A DNA stretch of 49,085 nucleotides from UBA1494_A sp963973975 (GTDB taxonomy: Bacteria; Bacteroidota; Bacteroidia; Flavobacteriales_E; Vicingaceae): assembly GCA_963973975.1 (NCBI GenBank), contig CAXBCF010000024.1:1-49085 (forward strand), read 5' to 3'. The notes under the pieces were generated by a model. It worked only from the letters and a program-made list of their open reading frames with translations. It made no database searches and was not told the DNA's origin. Positions within the stretch are counted from its first letter, which is position 1, and each line of letters opens with the position of its first letter. The position numbers were made by a program, and so were the translations under genes. Shown here in pieces: positions 1 to 7,422 of this stretch.

Positions 1-389
1 TTTCGTTTTTTTCACGGCGAAAAAAATGAAAAATATACATTTTTAAAAAGAACCCTCATTGATTTAAATAGCTCAATTGAAATAGTTTGATTTAAAAAAA
101 TAATTTAAAATCAAGTAGTTAAATCGACAAAATTTTGTAATATTAGATTAATATATTGCTTTTGTCGGACAAAAATGATTTAAAATCAATTATTTATGAA
201 ATTGATAATCTATTCATAGAAAAAGCACAAACCTTTCTTATTATTTATCGTTTTAAACTGTTACCTATTTTAGAAGAATTGTATCTTTCTAAAATAACTA
301 TTGGTTAAGTTATTTTTTTTGTGAATTTAACGTATCAAACATTCCAATTTCGTAGCATAGGACTTACTTTTGAAATTCATAAATTGAAG
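1..389. other. Gene-free AT-rich leader region
   Basis: No convincing coding region is seen before the first small gene. The first 30 bases contain a T-run, a short GC core (CACGGCG) and an A-run that could be the end of a terminator for a gene left of the window. The rest is very AT-rich, with two copies of the word ATTTAAAATCAA near 107 and 177. No tRNA or clear promoter consensus was recognised. Confidence 0.4.
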
Positions 390-665
390 GTGAAAAAAGA
401 GAAAAAAATAATTGATTATTGCTCTCGAACTGATGTCAGTCAGGTAGTTAGTCTAAATGATTTGGAGGAAAAGGAATATAATGGGCAAATGCTAAGTCAA
501 GAAGAAGAAAAGGCCCTCACTATTTTTAGAAAAATTCGATTGCAACGATTACTCAAAAAAGCAGGTTCCGAAGATAAGTTTCACGAAAACTACGAATATT
601 TAAGAGCAGTAAAAAACGTAGTTGATTACAGAGATTTTCTCAAGGAAAATGGAAAAGATGCCTAA
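390..665 (+). CDS. Small conserved hypothetical protein
   Basis: The reading frame is open from GTG 321, but the first 23 codons look like translated AT-rich leader. A GTG at 390 gives a typical lysine-rich N-terminus (MKKEKKIIDYC) and a 91-residue soluble protein; I prefer that start, with 321 as the alternative (114 residues). The protein is charged, without signal peptide or membrane segment, and contains a stretch reading DVSQVVSLNDLEEKEY followed by helical Lys/Glu-rich sequence. It resembles small conserved proteins of unknown function seen in flavobacteria, as far as I can recall. It overlaps the end of the convergent aldehyde dehydrogenase gene by 4 nt. No function can be assigned. 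Confidence 0.6.
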   Translation: MKKEKKIIDYCSRTDVSQVVSLNDLEEKEYNGQMLSQEEEKALTIFRKIRLQRLLKKAGSEDKFHENYEYLRAVKNVVDYRDFLKENGKDA

Positions 666-2107
666 GAGTATTTAATACAAATATTTTTTGGTTCAGTAAA
701 AAATCGCAAAGCCTCCAGTCCGCCTTCTCTTCCAACACCACTATTTTTCATACCTCCAAAGGGCGTTCTCAAATCTCGAATAAGCCAGCAATTAACCCAA
801 ACAATCCCAACCTGAAGTTTTTCTGCTATTCTATTCACACGATCAAGATCTTTTGTCCATACTGAAGCTGCTAAGCCATAACTTGTAGAGTTGGCGTATT
901 TCAAGACCTCTTCTTCTGTTTCAAAAGGGGTAAGTGTAACCATGGGTCCAAAAATCTCTTCTTGATTGGTTCTGCAATCGACGGGCAAGTTTTCGAAAAC
1001 GGTTGGTTGCATAAAATATCCCGATAGGCCTTGAGAAGATAAATCGACTTGCTCGCCACCACAAAGTAGGTTTCCTCCTTCTTTTTTAGCCAATTCAACA
1101 TAAGCTAAAACCTTTTCGAGGTGGGGTTTAGAAACCAAAGCTCCTTGATCGGTGTCAGCTGCGTTTGGGTCGCCAATTTTTAATGCTTTTACTTTCTCTA
1201 CAAAATCTTTTTTGAAACGCTCATAAATTCCTTTTTGAATAAATATCCTAGAGCCACAAAGACAAATTTGTCCTTGATTTAGAAAAGAAGAACGAACGGT
1301 TTGATTCAGGGTTTTTTCATAATCACAATCCTCAAAAATTAGAGTGGGGTTTTTACCACCGAGTTCAAGCGACAATTTTTTAAATTTTGGGGCAGCAATT
1401 TTTGCGATTTGCTCACCTGTTTTTGTTCCACCTGTAAATGAGATTAAATCTACTTCAGAATGATCTACCATTGCAGCACCAATTTCATGTCCATAGCCGT
1501 GAACGATATTTAATACTCCTGGTGGCAAACCCGCTTCAATGCAAATTTTTGATAACAAAAAAGCGCTCATTGGGGTGATTTCTGAAGGTTTTGCAACCAC
1601 ACAATTTCCAGCTGCTAAAGCCGGGGCAATCTTCCAACTAAATAAATAGAGTGGTAGGTTCCAAGGAGAAATACATACTGCAACACCAACAGGTTGACGA
1701 AGGGTATAATTAATTGCTAGCTTCTCCATTTGATGCGATTCAGAAGAAAAATGCAGAATAGCTGATGCAAAAAAACTGAAGTTATGCGCCGCACGAGGGA
1801 TATCAACCGATTTAGCCAGCGAGAGTGGTTTGCCATTGTCTTTGGATTCCGCTTGAGCTAAACTGTCAAGTTGCTCTTCAATTAAACTAGAAATTTTATA
1901 AAGAATTCTTGAGCGCTCATCCTTAGAAGTAGAAGCCCATTTTGGGAAAGCAGCTCTTGCAGCTTTCATTGCTTTGTCAGCATCTTTCTGATCTGAACGA
2001 GGAATACTTGAATACACCTCTCCAGTTGCTGGAGCGACATTATCTATGGTGTTAGAAGTGAGTGCATCAACAAGCTCTCCGTTGATGTAGTTTTTTATTC
2101 GTTCCAT
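662..2107 (-). CDS. Aldehyde dehydrogenase, ALDH8A1-like (2-aminomuconic semialdehyde dehydrogenase candidate)
   Basis: A full-length (481-residue) NAD(P)-dependent aldehyde dehydrogenase. The catalytic cysteine lies in NQGQICLCGSR (about C282) and the general base glutamate in LSLELGGKNP (about E248), the usual 34-residue spacing. The Rossmann glycine motif is FTGGTKTGE near residue 225. Two stretches, RSSFLNQGQICLC and VWVNCWLIRDLRTPFGG, closely resemble ALDH8A1 and 2-hydroxymuconic/2-aminomuconic semialdehyde dehydrogenases, which act in the kynurenine branch of tryptophan catabolism. That substrate is inferred from motif likeness only; no other kynurenine gene is in the window. The ATG at 2107 follows a gene-free 140-bp divergent region shared with the histidine kinase. 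Cytoplasmic. Confidence 0.88.
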   Translation of the reverse strand: MERIKNYINGELVDALTSNTIDNVAPATGEVYSSIPRSDQKDADKAMKAARAAFPKWASTSKDERSRILYKISSLIEEQLDSLAQAESKDNGKPLSLAKSVDIPRAAHNFSFFASAILHFSSESHQMEKLAINYTLRQPVGVAVCISPWNLPLYLFSWKIAPALAAGNCVVAKPSEITPMSAFLLSKICIEAGLPPGVLNIVHGYGHEIGAAMVDHSEVDLISFTGGTKTGEQIAKIAAPKFKKLSLELGGKNPTLIFEDCDYEKTLNQTVRSSFLNQGQICLCGSRIFIQKGIYERFKKDFVEKVKALKIGDPNAADTDQGALVSKPHLEKVLAYVELAKKEGGNLLCGGEQVDLSSQGLSGYFMQPTVFENLPVDCRTNQEEIFGPMVTLTPFETEEEVLKYANSTSYGLAASVWTKDLDRVNRIAEKLQVGIVWVNCWLIRDLRTPFGGMKNSGVGREGGLEALRFFTEPKNICIKYS

Positions 2108-2250
2108 AATTTAATTTAGATGCTAAAGGTATTATTAATTCAACTTTTGACAAACCAATTTTTTCATTTAGTAGCAATTGCGGGAAAGTGCCTGTTAAAT
2201 AGTGTTAAGGGTGATGTTTAGGGCATAAAAAGCCGTTATTTTAACATTTG

Positions 2251-3822
2251 ATGGATAAAAGACGACTCTCATTCATAGTAGTACTTTCTGTATTCAGCAT
2301 TTTCTTTTTAATTGCGCTACAACTCTATTGGATCAATATATCTGTTGAAACTCAAAGGCAGAAGTTTGACCAGACAGTGATGGATGTAATGGAAAATGTG
2401 GTTAGAAAAATAGAAAAAGAGGAAGCCATTACTCGGGTTTCTAGCGTTATTTTAGACGAAAATCAATTTAGTCAAATTTCTTTTAATGATACTGTACTGA
2501 ATTTAAAGGATGGATTAATAAAAGCCAATCAATTTATTGAAAGTCAAAATCAGGTTAAGACCAAAACTGATGAACTGAGTTTAAAATTTACTAAACCTGA
2601 ATTCAATGATTCTACTTTTTATTTTATCAGGGAAACTAAGAAAAATGTTCTAAGTTCAAGTGTAAATACTGTTTATCCTGATAATGATAGTTTTCTGCAA
2701 AGTGAAATAAAAAAGAAAGCGAGCTTAATAAGCAATGTGGTTAATGAATGGGCACTTTTTAGTGTAAATAGAAATTTTGAAGAACGTATTGGTTACGATT
2801 TGATTGATTCGTTATTTTATAAAGAGTTAAGAGCCAAAGGGATAAAAACAGATTATGTAGTTGATATTTTAGATTCGGAAACTCATTCGCTTTCCTTTTC
2901 TGAAGACAAAGACTTTGATGGAGCTTTAAAAAATACACCATACAGTTTTCAATTATTCCCAAATGGCTTTATGGAGAGTGATGCATTGCTGATTTATTTT
3001 CCCAATCAGGATAATTATTTGATTCGCAATAGCTGGAAAGTATTGTTGGTATCTTTATTGCTAATATGTATACTTATTTACCTATTTTATAGTTCTATAG
3101 CCACCATTTACAAACAGAAAAAACTTTCACAAGTAAAAAATGACTTCATCAGTAATATGACGCACGAGTTTAAAACACCTATTTCGACTATATCTTTAGC
3201 TTGTGAAGCACTAGGAGATAACAGCATTGAACTCGAAAAGTCACTTAAAGATAGCTATTTGAGTATGATAAAAGATGAGAATAAACGTTTGGCTATTCTT
3301 GTTGACAATGTATTGAAAAGTGCAGCTTGGGATTCCTCATCATTAAAATTAGATATCAAAAAGAAAAACTTACATAATATTATAAGTGAAGTGATTAAAA
3401 ATTTTGAAATTCAGATTAACAATAGAGGAGGGAGTCTTAATTTAAATTTGAATGCCACCAACGACTCAGTTTTAGTTGATGAGGTTCACATGTCGAATGT
3501 AATTTTTAACTTACTCGACAATGCAAATAAATATAGTCCTGAGCCTCCTAAAATTGAGGTTGCAACAATAAATAATAAAGAGGACATACTTTTATCAATA
3601 AAAGATGAAGGAATAGGCATTTCGAAGCAAGAACAAAAGAAGATATTTGATCGATTTTATAGAGTATCAACAGGAAATATTCACGATGTAAAGGGCTTTG
3701 GTCTAGGCTTAAATTATGTGAAAAGAATAATAGATTTGCATTCTGGTAATATAGAGCTGGAAAGTCAAAAAGGAAAAGGAACTAACATTATAATTAAATT
3801 AGAAAACCATGGAAAAAAATGA
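2251..3822 (+). CDS. Membrane sensor histidine kinase
   Basis: A 523-residue two-component sensor. The frame can be extended one codon to TTG 2248, but ATG 2251 is the natural start. Transmembrane helices lie at about residues 8-27 and 260-282, framing a roughly 230-residue extracytoplasmic sensor domain with no recognised fold. The cytoplasmic part has a HisKA domain with phospho-acceptor His305 (in THEFKTP), N box near 416-430 (NLLDNANKYSP), G1 box near 452 (DEGIGIS) and G2 box near 482 (GFGLGLN), so it should be catalytically intact. No HAMP domain is obvious. It overlaps the next gene by 14 nt, so the pair is surely cotranscribed and the regulator is its partner. The signal is unknown. 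Confidence 0.92.
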   Translation: MDKRRLSFIVVLSVFSIFFLIALQLYWINISVETQRQKFDQTVMDVMENVVRKIEKEEAITRVSSVILDENQFSQISFNDTVLNLKDGLIKANQFIESQNQVKTKTDELSLKFTKPEFNDSTFYFIRETKKNVLSSSVNTVYPDNDSFLQSEIKKKASLISNVVNEWALFSVNRNFEERIGYDLIDSLFYKELRAKGIKTDYVVDILDSETHSLSFSEDKDFDGALKNTPYSFQLFPNGFMESDALLIYFPNQDNYLIRNSWKVLLVSLLLICILIYLFYSSIATIYKQKKLSQVKNDFISNMTHEFKTPISTISLACEALGDNSIELEKSLKDSYLSMIKDENKRLAILVDNVLKSAAWDSSSLKLDIKKKNLHNIISEVIKNFEIQINNRGGSLNLNLNATNDSVLVDEVHMSNVIFNLLDNANKYSPEPPKIEVATINNKEDILLSIKDEGIGISKQEQKKIFDRFYRVSTGNIHDVKGFGLGLNYVKRIIDLHSGNIELESQKGKGTNIIIKLENHGKK

Positions 3823-4507
3823 AGTAACTATATTAATAGTTGAAGACGATGAAAATTTAGGAAAAATGCTTGCTGATTATCTTCAAGCTAAACAGTATAA
3901 AGTAATTCTTAAAAGAGATGGAGAACAAGGATTGAAAGGGTTTATAGAAAATGAAATAGACCTTTGCTTGTTAGATGTTATGATGCCTAAAAAAGATGGA
4001 TTTAGTTTAGCTAAAGAAATCAGAGGGTTGAGGTCAACAGTTCCGATTCTTTTTGTGAGTGCAAAGTCAATGGAAGATGATATCAAACAAGGATTTAGAT
4101 CTGGAGCAGATGATTACATTACAAAACCTTTCAGCATGGAAGTGTTATTGATGAAAATTGAAGCGATTATGAGAAGAGTTGATCAAGTTCAAGACGATTT
4201 ATTATCTAAAAAAGAATTTAAAATAAACGATTACCTCTTCTTTCCTGAAAAAAGAATCATTGAAAAAAATGGCGAAAAGCAGAAATTAACGTCTAAAGAA
4301 AATGAATTACTTCGTTTACTTTGCATGTATATGGGAACCGTTGTTGACAGAAACGACGCGCTAAACATGGTTTGGGGCGATGATAATTACTTTAACTCTC
4401 GTAGCATGGATGTATACATTACTAAACTTCGAAAAATCTTTAAAGATGACGAAAGCATTCAAATAATTAATAGTCATGGAAAGGGCTTTAAACTTTTAGT
4501 TGATTAA
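3809..4507 (+). CDS. Two-component response regulator, OmpR/PhoB type
   Basis: A 232-residue regulator with an N-terminal receiver domain (about 7-120) and a C-terminal winged-helix DNA-binding domain (about 135-230). Receiver landmarks are intact: acidic pocket E12/D13/D14, phospho-acceptor D56 in LLDVMMP, S84 and K106 in TKPF. The C-terminal domain shows the OmpR-type pattern LTSKENELLRLL and RSMDVYITKLRKIF. Its start lies inside the 3' end of the histidine kinase gene (14-nt overlap), indicating translational coupling with that sensor. Target genes cannot be told from the sequence; the universal stress gene 44 nt downstream appears to have its own promoter. Confidence 0.94.
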   Translation: MEKNEVTILIVEDDENLGKMLADYLQAKQYKVILKRDGEQGLKGFIENEIDLCLLDVMMPKKDGFSLAKEIRGLRSTVPILFVSAKSMEDDIKQGFRSGADDYITKPFSMEVLLMKIEAIMRRVDQVQDDLLSKKEFKINDYLFFPEKRIIEKNGEKQKLTSKENELLRLLCMYMGTVVDRNDALNMVWGDDNYFNSRSMDVYITKLRKIFKDDESIQIINSHGKGFKLLVD

Positions 4508-4530
4508 TTAATAAGCTTAAACTATTTTTG
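4500..4530 (+). promoter_or_regulatory. Candidate Bacteroidota-type promoter for the universal stress gene
   Basis: TTG at 4500-4502 and TATTTTTG at 4523-4530 match the -33 (TTTG/TTG) and -7 (TAnnTTTG) elements with a 20-nt spacer, placing transcription start about 15 nt before ATG 4552. The -33 part overlaps the response regulator stop codon. This is consensus matching by eye only. Confidence 0.42.
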
Positions 4531-4551
4531 TTTGCATATTATAACTGCTGA

Positions 4552-5376
4552 ATGAAAAACATTCTGTTTCCAACAGACTTTTCTGAAAACTCTCTTCAAG
4601 CATTTCCATATGCTCTTGATGTAGCTTATCTATTTCAAGCACGTTTGATTTTGTTTAATAGTTTTTCCATGCCTTATTCAAAATCAAACGTTCTAGTTTC
4701 TATTGAAGATAAGCTAAGAGAAGATGCGATTAAAAGTTTAAATGAACTACAATCCTCTGCATTATCTCAAAGAAAATATGCTGACCTAACTATTCAAGTT
4801 GAAATTCGACATGGAGACTTTGTAAGTTTAATTACCAAAGTTGCTTCTGAATACTCAGTAGATTATATTGTGATGGGAACCAAAGGAGCATCTGGACTTA
4901 AAGAGATGTTCATAGGGAGCAATACACTTGAAGTGATTCATCTAGCAAATTGTCCGGTTTTAGCTGTTCCTGAGAAGGCTGGAAATGATGAGGTTAATCA
5001 AATTGCTATGGCAATTGATTTAAAAGAGTTAAAAAATCCCGATAAACTCAGACCTCTATTTGAAATGGCAATGATTTGTAAATCAACAATTGAGTTTGTG
5101 CATATTCTTCAACCTCAAGAAGAAGGTAATTTGGAAAATAAAGTTAAGGAAGTAATTAATCTGATGGACTTAGCAGCTGAACTCACTGTTTCATTTCATT
5201 TTATAAGCAATTCAGACATTATCGATGGGTTGAGCGAATACATCTCCGAAAGATCGCCCGGAATGTTGGGTATGCTCTCTCGTAAACACAGTCTATTCGA
5301 ACGAATTTTTACAAAATCGATCACCAATAAACTCTCATTCAGATCTGAAATACCATTATTGGTAATGCAGGAATAA
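4552..5376 (+). CDS. Universal stress protein with two Usp domains
   Basis: A 274-residue cytoplasmic tandem Usp protein. Domain 1 (about 1-142) begins NILFPTDFSENSLQAF and carries a complete nucleotide-binding pattern G-x2-G-x9-G-S (GTKGASGLKEMFIGSNT). Domain 2 (about 150-274) keeps the fold pattern and the ending IPLLVMQE but lacks that glycine motif, having MLSRKHSLFERIF instead, so only the first half should bind ATP. Such split arrangements are common in Bacteroidota. It follows the response regulator by 44 nt with a candidate promoter of its own. Likely a stress-survival protein; the specific role is not visible. Confidence 0.9.
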   Translation: MKNILFPTDFSENSLQAFPYALDVAYLFQARLILFNSFSMPYSKSNVLVSIEDKLREDAIKSLNELQSSALSQRKYADLTIQVEIRHGDFVSLITKVASEYSVDYIVMGTKGASGLKEMFIGSNTLEVIHLANCPVLAVPEKAGNDEVNQIAMAIDLKELKNPDKLRPLFEMAMICKSTIEFVHILQPQEEGNLENKVKEVINLMDLAAELTVSFHFISNSDIIDGLSEYISERSPGMLGMLSRKHSLFERIFTKSITNKLSFRSEIPLLVMQE

Positions 5377-5421
5377 TTCATATCTGCTTTCTTATTTTTG
5401 CCCCCTAAATTATTTTAGACT

Positions 5422-5811
5422 TTGAAAAAGTTTATCATTTATACTTTTTTTATACTTTTTACACTATCTTCTTGTGAGAACTCGAAAAGTGTTTTGAGTA
5501 GAACAAAGTATACTGCTAGAAAGTCTAGCCCAACAGGGAAGTATAGAAATCCTAGATTTTTTAATAGTGTAAATCCTTTTCAAGGAAGGGCTAAAGCTAA
5601 GTTAAGTAAGAGTAAAAGAAAAAAAATTAAACTATTTAAAAAGAAGCGCAAAAAAGAGGGGACCTATCGAAAAGGGAAAAAACCAGGAAATAAGTTTAGT
5701 AAAAAAAGAAAAACTTCAAGAAAAAGATTAAATAGTTCAGGAAATAGAACTAAATCTGCAGGTGGTAAGAGTAGAAAAAATAAAAACTTGTTTAAAACAA
5801 GAAAAAAATAA
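5422..5811 (+). CDS. Very basic Lys/Arg-rich lipoprotein of unknown function
   Basis: A 129-residue protein from TTG 5422 with a clean lipoprotein signal: lysines, a hydrophobic core and the lipobox LSSC (Cys at about 18). After the signal the mature chain is almost entirely Lys, Arg, Ser, Gly and Asn, with runs such as KSKRKKIKLFKKKRKKEG and very few acidic residues; it should be disordered with a very high isoelectric point. A -7-like TATTTTTG at 5393-5400 lies just upstream. I do not recognise a family. Its position before the YfiR-like gene suggests a possible link to that signalling unit, but a 61-nt gap separates them. A membrane-anchored polycation could bind LPS, nucleic acid or polysaccharide; that is inference. 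Confidence 0.68.
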   Translation: MKKFIIYTFFILFTLSSCENSKSVLSRTKYTARKSSPTGKYRNPRFFNSVNPFQGRAKAKLSKSKRKKIKLFKKKRKKEGTYRKGKKPGNKFSKKRKTSRKRLNSSGNRTKSAGGKSRKNKNLFKTRKK

Positions 5812-5872
5812 AGATTAGTTTAATCTTGGTATAAATATTGACAATGGAAAAATCAAAAAAAATTCTTTTATA

Positions 5873-6469
5873 TTGAATAAAATAGATAGTTCTAAAAGTT
5901 TGTTATTTTTATCATCTGATAATAAGACTGTTTTGAGAAAAGTATTCTTTTTCTTTTTTAGTGTAACCTTTTTGGCAATTTGTTCGTTCACAGCAGATTA
6001 TGATATACAAAAGGTAGATACGAATGCAAAAATTAAAGCAGTATTCATTTATAATTTTACAAAATACATTGAATGGCCATCTGATTACCAAAAAGGAGAG
6101 TTTACAATCGGGATTCTTGGAGATAACGATGCACTTTATGATGAGCTTGATAAAATGTCAAAAGTTAAGAAGGTTGCCAACCAAAGTTTTTCAATTCAAA
6201 AATATAAATCTATTTCTGAAGTGAAAAATCCACATATTTTATATATTCCAAATGATAGTTCAACAGATTTAAGCCAAGCAGTGTCAAAGCTTAAAACCAA
6301 AAGCACTTTAATCGTAACAGAGGCACCCGGTTTGGCAAGAAAAGGTTCATCAATAAATTTTATTGTTGAAGGCAACCGACAAAAATTTGAATTGAACAAA
6401 TCAACTACTGAGAGTCATAACCTAAAAGTTGCATCTGCGCTTGAAAATCTAGCCGTTTTGGTGAATTAA
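5873..6469 (+). CDS. YfiR-like periplasmic protein (DUF4154)
   Basis: A 198-residue exported protein. From residue 50 it follows the YfiR/DUF4154 pattern: AKIKAVFIYNFTKYIEWP, FTIGILGD, then HILYIPND, LIVTEAPGLARKGSSINFI and a C-terminal NLKVASALENLAVL. In Pseudomonas YfiR is the periplasmic brake on the diguanylate cyclase YfiN; here no cyclase is nearby. The start is uncertain: TTG 5873 gives a 20-residue polar leader before the hydrophobic segment, whereas TTG 5933 gives a compact signal peptide beginning MRKVFFFFF. It is 1 nt from the TPR gene and runs into a HAMP-SpoIIE phosphatase gene, so it probably supplies the periplasmic sensor/inhibitor of that membrane phosphatase. Confidence 0.85.
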   Translation: MNKIDSSKSLLFLSSDNKTVLRKVFFFFFSVTFLAICSFTADYDIQKVDTNAKIKAVFIYNFTKYIEWPSDYQKGEFTIGILGDNDALYDELDKMSKVKKVANQSFSIQKYKSISEVKNPHILYIPNDSSTDLSQAVSKLKTKSTLIVTEAPGLARKGSSINFIVEGNRQKFELNKSTTESHNLKVASALENLAVLVN

Positions 6470-6470
6470 T

Positions 6471-7409
6471 ATGAAAAAGACAATTTACATACTCCTGTTC
6501 TACTTTCTAGGCAATTCACTTGTTGCCCAGAACAAGTTAACCAATGCTATTTATCATTTCAAGCAGAATGAGCTGGATAAAGCAAAGGAATTAATAGATG
6601 CCGCCGTTGACGACACCCTTTTCTCTGATAAGTCGAGTACGTGGTATTATCGCGGGACAATTTATAAAGAACTATTTAAATCTAGAGAAGCAGAAAATAA
6701 GAAATCTCCTTCCCGACAAATTTCTGTTGAATCATTTAAAACAGCATTAAAATTAGAAAAAGAAGGCACCTACGCAGATTACTGTCAGAAAAGTCTTGTG
6801 TTTCTTGCTCAAACTATATACAACCATTCAGCAACTTCATTCGACCCTCAAAATTATAACTTTGCGATTGACTATTATAACCAGTATAAAGACATAATTT
6901 CTTTTGTTGAACCTGAAACTGATTTCAAAGAAAAGGACATTATGTTCAATTTAGCTTTGGCTACTACTTATGGAAGAATATCTGAAGAAGATACAACTAA
7001 AAGAGATGAGTACCTTCAAAAAGCTAAAAAGCTTTACGAAGGAGTTCTAAAAATGGAACCCAATAACATCAGTGCAAATTACAATCTGGGAATCATTTAC
7101 TACAATGAAGGAGTTGAGATAGTAAATAACATGGATTACAGCCTTGACTTATTTGAATTAAATGCTGTTCAAGATAAAATCATTGAGCTTTTTAGAGAAT
7201 CATTGCCTTATATGCTAAAAGCATATGAGCTAAATCCAAAAAGAAAGGAAACTTTAATAGGTCTTCAAGGGATTTACTTTAGTTTGAACGATATAGAAAA
7301 GTCTGAAGATTATAAAAGACAATTAGAAGCCATAGATGAAGATCAACCTGCAGAAGCTGGTGGTGGTGGATCTGCAGTCGATGATAATGGTCCTAAGCGC
7401 TCGAAATAG
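6471..7409 (+). CDS. Exported TPR-repeat protein
   Basis: A 312-residue protein with an N-terminal signal peptide; the predicted cut (SLVA before QNK) leaves a glutamine at the mature N-terminus. The chain is helical with tetratricopeptide-like units, the clearest at about residues 188-265 (ALKLE..., VLKMEPNNISANYNLGIIYY and KAYELNPKRKETLIGLQGIY). It ends in a Gly/Asp-rich tail (AEAGGGGSAVDDNG). It starts 1 nt after the YfiR-like gene and stops 13 nt before the phosphatase, so the three are one transcription unit. It probably acts as a periplasmic protein-protein scaffold between the YfiR-like protein and the membrane phosphatase; no direct evidence. Confidence 0.82.
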   Translation: MKKTIYILLFYFLGNSLVAQNKLTNAIYHFKQNELDKAKELIDAAVDDTLFSDKSSTWYYRGTIYKELFKSREAENKKSPSRQISVESFKTALKLEKEGTYADYCQKSLVFLAQTIYNHSATSFDPQNYNFAIDYYNQYKDIISFVEPETDFKEKDIMFNLALATTYGRISEEDTTKRDEYLQKAKKLYEGVLKMEPNNISANYNLGIIYYNEGVEIVNNMDYSLDLFELNAVQDKIIELFRESLPYMLKAYELNPKRKETLIGLQGIYFSLNDIEKSEDYKRQLEAIDEDQPAEAGGGGSAVDDNGPKRSK

Positions 7410-7422
7410 AAAGTCGGCTATC

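Noticed and set aside
7336..7422. Upstream extension of the SpoIIE phosphatase into the TPR gene
   Set aside because: This part overlaps the TPR coding end in another frame and has no domain; ATG 7423 gives a normal start directly before the first membrane helix.
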